Part shown: positions 24,109 to 31,245 of the stretch, in pieces
Layout: every line of letters begins with the position of its first letter
How positions within the stretch are numbered: position 1 is the stretch's first letter
NCBI RefSeq assembly: GCF_000241485.1
Contig: NZ_JH584244.1
Location: forward strand, 26,625 to 61,617
Origin: Sphingomonas sp. PAMC 26605
Lineage (GTDB): Bacteria > Pseudomonadota > Alphaproteobacteria > Sphingomonadales > Sphingomonadaceae
Direction of reading: 5' to 3'
DNA: 34,993 nucleotides
Notes under the pieces: generated by a model
What the model saw: the letters and a program-made list of their open reading frames with translations, nothing else
Databases searched by the model: none
What the model was told of the DNA's origin: nothing
Program-made: the position numbers and the translations under genes

Positions 24109-26475
24109 TCAGCTTCTCCTTTGGTTGGCGTAGAAATGCGGCAGCCACGCCGCGGGATCGTTGCCCGCATGGGCAATGGCCTCCTCCATGGCGACGAGCG
24201 TTTCCTCGCGGCCAGAAAGCACTTTCAACTCATTGGGCATTCCGCCGAGATCAAGCTTTGCCACGATCGAGGTGTGACCCTGCTTGACCAGAAAGGTGCG
24301 GCTCTCCGGCGTCAAATCCTCCCGGATCAGCCTAAACTCCGCCTCTGTTAGGCCGAGACCGTCGCAATAGTCCGACCGCTTCGCGTCCGAATTGGGCAAC
24401 AGGATCTTGGTTGCCGTCTGCTCGATGATCGAGTGCGCGATCGGCGAGCGCAGCGCGTCGGCCGGCGACTGCGTACCGAACACCATAAAGGCGTTGCGCT
24501 TACGGAAGGTCTTGAGGCCGTCCTGCGCAAAAGCGCGGAACGCATCGTCCTCCAGCGCCTTCCAGAACTCGTCGACGTCGACCACGACGCGCTGCCCGTT
24601 CAGCAACTCGTCGACACGGTGGAAGAGGTACAGCATCGTCGGGGTGCGGATCTCCGGGTTCTCAAGGAAGTCCGTCATGTCGAACCCGACGAACTGCGCC
24701 GCCATCGACACCTCGTCTTGCGGCCCGTCGAACGCCCACCCGAGCGGCCCGCCCAGGCACCAGCGTTCGAGCCGGGCGCCGATGCCTTCAGCGTCGGAAT
24801 AACCCAGCATCTCGCGCAGCGCGCTGAACGACCGCGATGGCGCCGGCAGGCGCATCACGGCGTCGATACCCTCGTCGATCAGCCGCTCTTCCGCGACGCT
24901 AAGCGGCCGGTTCTCTCGGCGCACCAACACGCGGATAAATTGCCGCAGGAACGCAATGTTGTGCGGGCTGGCGGTTAGCCCCTTGAGAGGCGCGAACCCC
25001 GTAGGCTCGCCATTGCGTAGCGCCAGATACGTGCCGCCACAGGCGCGCACGAAGATCTCCGCACCGCGATCCTTGTCGAAGAAGACCTGCTTCGCGCCGG
25101 TCTTTTCGAGCTGCGCTTGCAGGAAGTTCTGCAGGACCGTCTTACCGCCGCCTGTCGGGCCGATGATGAGCGTGTGGCCGATGTCGGCACGGTGGAAGTT
25201 GAACCAGAACGATGAGCCAGCGCGCGTTTTGAGCAGCGTCACTGCATCGCCCCAGTGGTTCCCGGACTTGCGGCCGGCCGGGAAGGTGTAGAACGGGCTG
25301 AGCGCCGCGAAATTGCGCGTGTTGATGACGGCAGGGCGTGCGCGCATCTTGAAGTTGCCGGGGAGCTGCGCCCAGAACGCGGCTTCCAGCGCAACGTCCT
25401 CGCGTGCCATCACCATGCCCGTATCGGCCGCAGCCGATCGCGCGATCGACAACCGCTCCAACAGGCGCTTCGGATCCTCGTCGATCACCGAGATCGACAG
25501 ATGATGCTCGCCCATGGCGAAGCGGTTCGCCATGAGATCATCAACGCCGTCGAGCAGCTCCTCCGCCTGGCTGACGCCGGCGTCGTCCGACGATACCATC
25601 TGCTTATATTTTTTCGTGAACCGCTCGCTCGCGATCGACTTCACCATTGGCGCGAAGCTCTGGGTCAGCACAAATGGGAAATCGAGTGTCAGGAGGCTGT
25701 TGAACTGCCCGCTCCGCGTGCTGGCGACATACTCGCGCACACCGAACATGCCGAGGTAATGCGACTTGTGCGGCAAGCGAATCTCGGCCGCTTCGCGGCC
25801 GAATACCACCCGCGAGGAATATAGTGCCTGACCGAGCCGGCCATCGAGCAAGGGCACGCGAATGCGATCGCCGGTCAGGATGAAGTGCAGCACTTCCATC
25901 GGTTGCGAAAACAGAACGCCATTGTGCTCGTAGAGCGACAGCGGCTCCGGCGCGACTTCAGCGAGCAGCGATTCAAAATCGCGGCATTTGTCCGCCATGA
26001 GCGCCAGCGCGCGACTATCGATCTCAGTGGTCGCCTGCTTCTTCGAGAAGAACCGCCCCAGCTGATCGCCCGCCATGCTGGACGGGCGCACGAGGATCGT
26101 GACGTAGAATTCGTTGTGGTAGAGGACCTTTTCCTTCAGCGTTTCGGCATACTTTTCCTGCAACTGGCGCGCGAAGGCAGAGTGAAATTCGCCTCCGAGA
26201 GCAGGATCGGTCGCGGTTCGCACGAGATGCGTCCACATCGCGACGCGATCGTCACCGATCGAGCGCCACGCTATGTTGAGTTTGCTATGCCATGTGTTCA
26301 GGTCGGCGATGTCGCTCGTCTCGAACGGACGGCCATCGACGCGGTACATGCGCATGACCGAGCCGTCTTCGAGAGCGACCAAGGTATCGTCGACGTGCCG
26401 CGTGTAAGGGATGAACTTGATATCATCCGCCTCGCGAAGCGTGGTTTTCTTATGCTTCAGCTTGGAATCAGTCAT
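24109..26475 (-). CDS. virB4: VirB4 ATPase
   Basis: 788 residues, ATG at 26475 overlapping the virB3 end by 8 nt (ATGACTGA). N-terminal CagE/TrbE/VirB domain (for example LTLDFPFVLTQSFAPMVKS) then ATPase with Walker A IIGPTGGGKTVLQNFL near residue 438 and Walker B VVVDVDEFWKAL with the following FGTQSPADAL segment. VirB4 powers pilus assembly and substrate translocation from the inner membrane. Length normal for the family and all motifs present. Confidence 0.96.
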   Translation of the reverse strand: MTDSKLKHKKTTLREADDIKFIPYTRHVDDTLVALEDGSVMRMYRVDGRPFETSDIADLNTWHSKLNIAWRSIGDDRVAMWTHLVRTATDPALGGEFHSAFARQLQEKYAETLKEKVLYHNEFYVTILVRPSSMAGDQLGRFFSKKQATTEIDSRALALMADKCRDFESLLAEVAPEPLSLYEHNGVLFSQPMEVLHFILTGDRIRVPLLDGRLGQALYSSRVVFGREAAEIRLPHKSHYLGMFGVREYVASTRSGQFNSLLTLDFPFVLTQSFAPMVKSIASERFTKKYKQMVSSDDAGVSQAEELLDGVDDLMANRFAMGEHHLSISVIDEDPKRLLERLSIARSAAADTGMVMAREDVALEAAFWAQLPGNFKMRARPAVINTRNFAALSPFYTFPAGRKSGNHWGDAVTLLKTRAGSSFWFNFHRADIGHTLIIGPTGGGKTVLQNFLQAQLEKTGAKQVFFDKDRGAEIFVRACGGTYLALRNGEPTGFAPLKGLTASPHNIAFLRQFIRVLVRRENRPLSVAEERLIDEGIDAVMRLPAPSRSFSALREMLGYSDAEGIGARLERWCLGGPLGWAFDGPQDEVSMAAQFVGFDMTDFLENPEIRTPTMLYLFHRVDELLNGQRVVVDVDEFWKALEDDAFRAFAQDGLKTFRKRNAFMVFGTQSPADALRSPIAHSIIEQTATKILLPNSDAKRSDYCDGLGLTEAEFRLIREDLTPESRTFLVKQGHTSIVAKLDLGGMPNELKVLSGREETLVAMEEAIAHAGNDPAAWLPHFYANQRRS

Positions 26476-26803
26476 TGCCGAAATGCTTCCGCTTCACGCT
26501 TTTTCCGAGGCGGACGGGAGAGTAGCTCCCGCCCCCCCAGAATTTGCGATTCTTGGAGAGAAAGCCCGTCTGGAACCACAGGCCCCACAACCGGAACGCA
26601 TTGAAGTCGTAGTGACAGATCCAGCGCGCCGGCAGGTAAAGTGCCCCGAACAAGCCCAGGGGATAGAACGGATTATGGAAAATCCCCCAGAACACCATGC
26701 AGACCATGATGATCGGCAGGATCGCCTCGAGCGGCAATCCCATGAACACCGATGGTCTGGTCAGGGCGAGGAACACCTTATCCTCGGCGAGTTTGTCTTC
26801 CAT
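26468..26803 (-). CDS. virB3: VirB3 inner-membrane protein
   Basis: 111 residues. Hydrophobic segments at about residues 24-44 and 45-62 (LPLEAILPIIMVCMVFWGIF, PFYPLGLFGALYLPARWICH) after an N-terminal KVFLALTRPSVFMGLP, the VirB3/TrbD signature. VirB3 stabilises the VirB4 complex. It begins 1 nt after the virB2 stop and overlaps virB4, as is normal in this operon type. Confidence 0.93.
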   Translation of the reverse strand: MEDKLAEDKVFLALTRPSVFMGLPLEAILPIIMVCMVFWGIFHNPFYPLGLFGALYLPARWICHYDFNAFRLWGLWFQTGFLSKNRKFWGGGSYSPVRLGKSVKRKHFGND

Positions 26804-26804
26804 A

Positions 26805-27134
26805 TCAGGCGGACCCGCCCATCCAGCCGACGATCGTGGTCGCCGAGAAGATGATGCCGATACCGATCAGCACCGTGACGGCCCGACCCCAGTCCATCCG
26901 GCCGGTCAGCTTGGCATAGCCGACCGCCATGATGGCGATGACGCCGACAACCGAGGCGACCGTGGTCATCCACGACTTGATCGTACCGAGACCGGTTTCG
27001 ATCGACGTACCACCGCTGCTCTGTGCGAGAGCTGGTTGTGCGATTGCGATCAGGGCAACCGCACCTGCGATGCCTACGATTTGACGGGCACGGGGGTCAG
27101 ACATCATCCGGCCCATTTGGCGTGTGAACTTCAT
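26805..27134 (-). CDS. virB2: VirB2 major pilin
   Basis: About 109 residues from the ATG at 27134, with GGAGAC 8 nt upstream; an ATG at 27146 in the same frame would add four residues. A long signal sequence ends IAIAQPALAQSSGG (cleavage about ALA-Q), then two transmembrane helices: IKSWMTTVASVVGVIAIMAV and RAVTVLIGIGIIFSATTIVG, with the conserved GYAKLTGRMDWGRA loop. This is the VirB2/TrbC pilin that polymerises into the conjugative pilus. Gap to the LPD7 gene is about 20 nt. Confidence 0.93.
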   Translation of the reverse strand: MKFTRQMGRMMSDPRARQIVGIAGAVALIAIAQPALAQSSGGTSIETGLGTIKSWMTTVASVVGVIAIMAVGYAKLTGRMDWGRAVTVLIGIGIIFSATTIVGWMGGSA

Positions 27135-27155
27135 ACGGGTCTCCATGGCTTGAGT

Positions 27156-28421
27156 TTACCTCTCGAGGTCGTGGGTGATTTGGATCGGTTCGATTTGCCG
27201 AACGGGGGTTGGCTCACGGGCCGAAACATCCAGGCCGCGCGACAGCGCGGCCGAGATCAATTCGCGGCTCTCGAGGTTAGCGGACATGATCCGATCCGCG
27301 TCCCCCTCGAAAGCCACGCTAATATGCTGCTCCATTGCCGCCTGCGCTTCGACCGCATTGGCAAGGCGTGGGTCAGCCGCGATCCGCTCCTCGCTGCCGC
27401 GAAGGAACAGCTCGGCCAATTCCTCAGTCTCGTGCCGCTCGGCCCGTCTTTCAGACGCTACCGTAGGCGCTCCGGAGAACTCGTCGTCACGTTCCGCCTG
27501 TACGAACGCCGCGACCGATTGCTTCGCCACCTCATGACGATTAAGCCCCGACCGAACGATGTAGACCGCATCCGCGACCTCACCGTCCCACTCACCCTCA
27601 TGCGCCATCCGGCGCAGATCGTCCGGCTCATAACCCGCCTTGGAGAACGAGCTAACCAGCGTAGGGCTTTCAAGCGCACGCTCCAACGCACCGTTGAGCG
27701 CCTCGTTGTTTACTTCGAGGCGCTCGTACCGGAACCCCAATTCCATCGGCTCCAGGTTCGGTGTGAGGCTCTGGGAGAGCGCCTTATGGTCCTGGGTATA
27801 AACGCTCAACGTCAGCAGCAGACGCTTGTCGGCATCCGACAATTCCGTGCTGCCTTGTGCTGGCGCCGGTTCTGCAACGGCTTCGCGACCGACATCGGCC
27901 GACCGTGCTGGAGCGACCGCTTCGACCGCAACGGCAGCCGCGACCGGCGCAACCTGTTCGACGACCGGCGCCGGCTTTGCAGCCGCCTCGCGTTCGCGCC
28001 GTGCTTCATCCGCACGCCGCAACTCGGCCATGCGCTCCTGTTCGCCGAAGCTCGGCTCATAACCCCGGACTGTCAGCCCCTCGCGCGAACCGGCCTCCCA
28101 TACGGCCTTCTTGAACTTGGGCGATCCATCGACATCGATACCCTCCCAACCGTTATGCTTGGCGATCATTACGAGCGCCGCGACGGTTTCAGGGTCCTCC
28201 TTCCGAGCAACGATCCGATCGCCGTTGCCCAGAACTTCGATCGACGCGTCACCGCGATCACCCGGCCGAAACATGCCCATACGAAACTCGTTGGGTTCTT
28301 TTGTCGGGATGACGCGAACGTTGTACCGCTCGGCCAGATCGGGCGGCAGCTTGAAGCCGGCATCTGCGGCTTCCGGCTCCACGTCCCGCCCGGGCCGCGC
28401 AACGGTATTATCCACGCTCAT
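27156..28421 (-). CDS. LPD7-domain protein in the virB operon
   Basis: 421 residues, ATG at 28421 overlapping the virB1 stop (ATGA). Residues about 23-125 look like an LPD7 domain: DRIVARKEDPETVAALVMIA, KHNGWEGIDVDGSPKFKKAV, EAGSREGLTVRGYEPSFGE. LPD7 is known as a polyvalent-protein-associated domain found at the end of relaxases and in large conjugation proteins. A charged Ala-rich linker (residues about 140-190) leads to a helical part, and the C-terminus is REPTPVRQIEPIQITHDLER, resembling the Fic tail. There is no signal peptide or membrane segment, so this cytoplasmic protein sits oddly between virB1 and virB2. It could be exported with the DNA. Confidence 0.8.
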   Translation of the reverse strand: MSVDNTVARPGRDVEPEAADAGFKLPPDLAERYNVRVIPTKEPNEFRMGMFRPGDRGDASIEVLGNGDRIVARKEDPETVAALVMIAKHNGWEGIDVDGSPKFKKAVWEAGSREGLTVRGYEPSFGEQERMAELRRADEARREREAAAKPAPVVEQVAPVAAAVAVEAVAPARSADVGREAVAEPAPAQGSTELSDADKRLLLTLSVYTQDHKALSQSLTPNLEPMELGFRYERLEVNNEALNGALERALESPTLVSSFSKAGYEPDDLRRMAHEGEWDGEVADAVYIVRSGLNRHEVAKQSVAAFVQAERDDEFSGAPTVASERRAERHETEELAELFLRGSEERIAADPRLANAVEAQAAMEQHISVAFEGDADRIMSANLESRELISAALSRGLDVSAREPTPVRQIEPIQITHDLER

Positions 28422-29017
28422 TTGAAAACCTCGACTGCGTTGGAAGCGATCTGACCGACCACCCAATTATCACCGGCACTGGCGGGCTTGGCCGCGCTGG
28501 TTGCAGCGGCCGCCACAGCGGGCGCACCTGGAATAGGCGGCGCGGCCTGAATCGTGCCCATGCCGCTTGCGGCCGACCACACGCGGCCGACATACCCGTT
28601 ACGAAAGCCCCGCGTCAGCGTGCCGGTGTTGTAGAGCGAATAGGTCGCCGAGATCGCGTCGAGGCCGCTGTAATGGCGGCTGGCGAGGCCATAGCCCTCT
28701 TGCAGCAGCGACGACGCGAGACGCAGGTTCGTGCACGGATCGAACGCCTGTTCAACGCTCACGCCAAGCCGCGAGAAATTAGCGGAGTTGATCTGGGCCA
28801 AGCCCACATCGACCGTATAGCCCTTCGCCATGTAGCTCCGCACCAATGCGGCACCTTCAGCAACAGAGCCCGCCCGCACGCGCGGGCCACGATTGACGTT
28901 GATCGAAAGATCGTCGCCGCCACTCTCCGTCACCACAAGAGGCACGACCGCTTCGGTCGCGACTTCGGACGCGCATTTCTGCGCCAGAACGGTGATGGCG
29001 GCGACGGCATGGATCAT
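28418..29017 (-). CDS. virB1: VirB1 lytic transglycosylase
   Basis: 199 residues, ATG at 29017 overlapping the preceding stop. The transglycosylase (SLT) fold is marked by VVPLVVTESGGDDLSINVN (catalytic Glu in ESGG, about residue 32) and GYTVDVGLAQINSANFSRLG, SVEQAFDPCTNLRLASSLLQ, LDAISATYSLYNTGT. The C-terminal part is Ala/Pro-rich. VirB1 opens peptidoglycan for the channel. No classical signal peptide is obvious; the N-terminal segment MIHAVAAITVLAQKCA is hydrophobic and short. Otherwise typical. Confidence 0.9.
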   Translation of the reverse strand: MIHAVAAITVLAQKCASEVATEAVVPLVVTESGGDDLSINVNRGPRVRAGSVAEGAALVRSYMAKGYTVDVGLAQINSANFSRLGVSVEQAFDPCTNLRLASSLLQEGYGLASRHYSGLDAISATYSLYNTGTLTRGFRNGYVGRVWSAASGMGTIQAAPPIPGAPAVAAAATSAAKPASAGDNWVVGQIASNAVEVFK

Positions 29018-29367
29018 TGCTGCGTCACCGTCTGGTAGCGCGTGTCGAGCGAGTAGTGCGACGTGCTGCCGTCGGGCTGGGTCACGGACATGGTATAACC
29101 ATGCTTTGCCGACTTCGTTTTAACGCCGACCCCGGTGCAGGAGGGGAACCCGCCACCCATGGCGAGCGCGTTCCACAGTTTCGTGATCGGAGGCACGCAC
29201 TCCGCGTACTTTGTCGTGGACCCCGGCGTGGCGAGGCAAAGGACCACCTGACAGCCCCAATCCGAAGCAAAGGCCGGTTGAGGGGCAGCTACGGCGACCA
29301 AACCGCCCGCGCACAGCGCGACCGCTCCAGTGGCACCGCTCAGCTTATTCAGAACACGTCGCATCAT
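29014..29367 (-). CDS. Cys-rich exported protein, TrbM/KikA-like
   Basis: 117 residues from the ATG at 29367 (ATGATG; a start one codon later is equally possible), with GGGAGGTGG directly upstream. Signal peptide ends APQPAFAS. The mature part has the segment DWGCQVVLCLATPG, YAECVPPITKLWNALAMGGG, FPSCTG: four Cys in the pattern of TrbM/KikA type conjugation proteins. It ends with a hydrophilic TQPDGSTSHYSLDTRYQ. Family membership is suggested by the pattern; role probably periplasmic. It overlaps both neighbours and is cotranscribed. Confidence 0.7.
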   Translation of the reverse strand: MMRRVLNKLSGATGAVALCAGGLVAVAAPQPAFASDWGCQVVLCLATPGSTTKYAECVPPITKLWNALAMGGGFPSCTGVGVKTKSAKHGYTMSVTQPDGSTSHYSLDTRYQTVTQQ

Positions 29368-30164
29368 GAACCACCTCCCTGAGAAGCGCGCCAAACCGCG
29401 CTGGCGAAGACGTCCCATTGTGGCGGGGCCTTCGCTGCGGTTTGCAGGACCGAGGCAGGCGCGGTGTGCGCATCGGTCCCAATCGGCGCCGAAGCCGGCG
29501 CATCAGCGCTGGCGACGTTCACGATCCAGTCTTCATCCTCCTCGATCGGCCGTGTACGGTCGATGACTTGGCCCGGACGCGCGAAGGCGACGTGCCAATG
29601 GTTGGAGTGGCCGCGATCGCCCGGGCCGAGTAGCTCGATCAAGCGAAACCCGCTCTGCGCCATCAACGCGCGGATCTGATCGCGGTTGATCGAATTGACG
29701 CCGCCTGCCGGTACGAAGTCGACCGCCTGGCCGAACTTGTGCCAGCTATACCGCGCGCCGTAGCTCGCGTTCATCGGGCGGATCGTGTCGGTGATCCGCG
29801 CGCCGAAGGCGCGACGGACGAGGGCTGCAACATTGGATACCGTCGCCGCACGATCGATCGGCGCACCCTGCGTACCGTCATCGATGTGAGAGAGCGCGCA
29901 CGCGTCGAACACCGACGCGGGCGTTACGCCGTATGTCGCAAAGTCATGCCCGCTGATCGCAAGCGGACCCGCCTCGAAATCCGCGCCTAACGTGATGAGA
30001 TCCCGGACCGTCGCCTCAGCGTCGGCCTCGGTAACGGGCTCACGGCTCAGCGCTGCACCCGCATGTACCAAGAGCGCATAAGGCGCTGGCAGCGGCGTCA
30101 CGCCGCCTCCGAGCCCTGCTGCGCAGAGCTGGATCGCTTTTGCCGTGAGACCCACTGGAAGCAT
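29364..30164 (-). CDS. Fusion of a VirB1-like remnant and an M15-family peptidoglycan peptidase
   Basis: 266 residues; first gene of the virB operon, ATG at 30164 with AAGGCGG upstream. The central part has the zinc peptidase set of family M15 (DD-carboxypeptidase type): SWHKFGQAVDF (H142, D149) and HSNHWHV (H189/H191). The N-terminal 95 residues align by eye with VirB1: GPLAISGHDFATYGVTPASV, FDACA versus VGLAQINSANFSRLGVSVEQ, AFDPC in the adjacent virB1, but the ESGG glutamate is missing (VHAGAALS). So a degenerate transglycosylase module precedes an M15 enzyme. It probably cleaves peptide crosslinks in peptidoglycan. No clear signal peptide. The tail is disordered. Confidence 0.85.
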   Translation of the reverse strand: MLPVGLTAKAIQLCAAGLGGGVTPLPAPYALLVHAGAALSREPVTEADAEATVRDLITLGADFEAGPLAISGHDFATYGVTPASVFDACALSHIDDGTQGAPIDRAATVSNVAALVRRAFGARITDTIRPMNASYGARYSWHKFGQAVDFVPAGGVNSINRDQIRALMAQSGFRLIELLGPGDRGHSNHWHVAFARPGQVIDRTRPIEEDEDWIVNVASADAPASAPIGTDAHTAPASVLQTAAKAPPQWDVFASAVWRASQGGGS

Positions 30165-30408
30165 GACCGCCTTCTGTCAGCTTAGTACAGATTTGATCCT
30201 TATCGATATCTGACGAGTCTTGCAACCCGCAATCGCCAGGGCGGCGAATGTTCATCTGGCGTTTCCGACTGAGAAATCGCTTCCGCCCCGCGTCGTCCCT
30301 CGCTTGCCGATTTGGGCGGCCTGACATAGAAAATGCCCTTTTAGCGGGTGGCGCTCCCAAGCGTCGTCCGGGTCACTGGGCAATGAGCTCCGCTTAAAGG
30401 GCAGAAGA
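30165..30408. promoter_or_regulatory. Control region between the virB operon and the resolvase-like gene
   Basis: Divergent promoter space. For the virB operon (minus) TTGCAA near 30226 with a TAAGGA 17 nt on is a weak candidate. The 8-bp palindrome TATCGATA lies at about 30202. On the plus strand TGCCCTTTTAGCG (30334-30346) pairs with CGCTTAAAGGGCA (30391-30403), 12 of 13 matching, and the right arm contains the Shine-Dalgarno of the next gene. This could be a pair of operators or an RNA switch. Confidence 0.5.
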
Positions 30409-31050
30409 TTGGGCAAAAGCGTCGCTTTTCTCGCGGAAACACCGGGTTCGCCGACGATTGAAAGCCAACAGTTGTGCCTGAACCCTGATGACATCGAGGT
30501 TCTTGCGGGACGGAAGACCTTCAACCAGCTCACCGAGTTGCTAGAGCGCAAGGGCATCGGCCTTGAGGCCGGTGATCGGGTGAAAGTCCACGATCTTTCC
30601 TGCCTAGCGATCGCAACCCCCATGCTCGTGCGAGCAATAGCCAAGCTGCTGCGGAATGGCGTCAGCTTTGAAATCTGTACGCCCCGGATTGTTGTCGAGC
30701 CCGGTGTTGATGATAAGCTCCACGCGATGCTCGATGCCTTGGACACCCACTATCGGCACATCCACGGCATCAAGACACATCCTGCCGAGATGTCGCCCCC
30801 AGGACGCAAGCGACTGCTTGGACCAGACAAATTGCCGGAAATCCGTAAAAGGCTTAGTGCGCCGGGCGCAACCGCCACGGACGTTGCGCAGGAACTAGGC
30901 GTCGCCCGGTCCACGCTCTTCAACTACCTCGAGCGATACGACCTCGACCGCAGGGCTGGTCGGGAGAAGAAGGGTGTGAACCGGCATACCCAGAACGGCG
31001 CCGATGATCGTCAGGTCGCGGAAAGTGAGCGGGACGAGACTGCCGGCTAA
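30409..31050 (+). CDS. Resolvase-like regulator without serine-recombinase catalytic residues
   Basis: 213 residues, TTG start at 30409 with AAAGGGCAGAAGA upstream. The order of segments follows serine recombinases: an N-terminal VAFLAETPG in place of YARVSTxxQ, LEAGDRVKVHDLSCL in place of the GDxLVVxxLDRLGRS arm, LLRNGVSFEICTP, an IDT-like VVEPGVDDKLHAMLDALDTH, then GRKRLL and a helix-turn-helix ATDVAQELGVARSTLFNYLE. Neither the catalytic Ser nor the arginines of the active site are present. I infer a DNA-binding regulator evolved from a resolvase. The last 30 residues overlap the opposite XRE gene. Confidence 0.7.
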   Translation: MGKSVAFLAETPGSPTIESQQLCLNPDDIEVLAGRKTFNQLTELLERKGIGLEAGDRVKVHDLSCLAIATPMLVRAIAKLLRNGVSFEICTPRIVVEPGVDDKLHAMLDALDTHYRHIHGIKTHPAEMSPPGRKRLLGPDKLPEIRKRLSAPGATATDVAQELGVARSTLFNYLERYDLDRRAGREKKGVNRHTQNGADDRQVAESERDETAG

Positions 31051-31245
31051 GATACGATCGACCCGGCCCGACGGAAGCGCACTACGCTCGACAAGGTCAT
31101 CCTTGGACAACCCTAACTCGCCAAGCAGGGCTCGGACTCGATCCGCAAACCGCGATCGCAATTCAAGGCTATTGGGCGCACCAATTTCCTCGGGTCCCGG
31201 CACAGTTGCAGCTTTCGCTTGAGGACGGCTAAACACCCTGTTCAT
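30895..31245 (-). CDS. XRE-family helix-turn-helix regulator
   Basis: 116 residues from the ATG at 31245, which overlaps the GNAT stop as ATGA. The XRE domain is RFADRVRALLGELGLSKDDL, VERSALPSGRVDRILAGSLV, LTFRDLTIIGAVLGMPVHTL (about residues 33-91). Recognition helix is near ALPSGRVDRILAG. Proteins of this type control conjugation genes in several alphaproteobacterial elements (established for elements such as ICEMlSym; no claim of direct homology). Its 3' end runs 156 nt antisense into the resolvase-like gene. The upstream GNAT and this gene form one transcript. Confidence 0.8.
   Translation of the reverse strand: MNRVFSRPQAKAATVPGPEEIGAPNSLELRSRFADRVRALLGELGLSKDDLVERSALPSGRVDRILAGSLVPLTFRDLTIIGAVLGMPVHTLLLPTSPAVEVVSLEVVEERGPGDA

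Larger units (their letters stand above)
8953..30164. mobile_element. Conjugation region: MOB_P relaxosome plus MPF_T VirB/VirD4 type IV secretion system
   Basis: All parts needed for conjugation occur together: candidate oriT (9496-9535), accessory DNA-binding and relaxase genes (9567-12849), coupling protein and VirB1-VirB11 homologues (15514-30164) and an entry-exclusion lipoprotein. Only one obvious VirB component is atypical (the VirB7-like lipoprotein). No integrase, excisionase, replication or partition genes lie inside the window, so the borders of the element and its type (integrative or plasmid) cannot be set here; the regulatory genes to the right (30409-33832) probably belong to it too. 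Confidence 0.85.

Noticed and set aside
26697..28454. 585-codon open frame on the plus strand
   Set aside because: Antisense to virB2 and the LPD7 gene; low-complexity translation with no recognisable motif.
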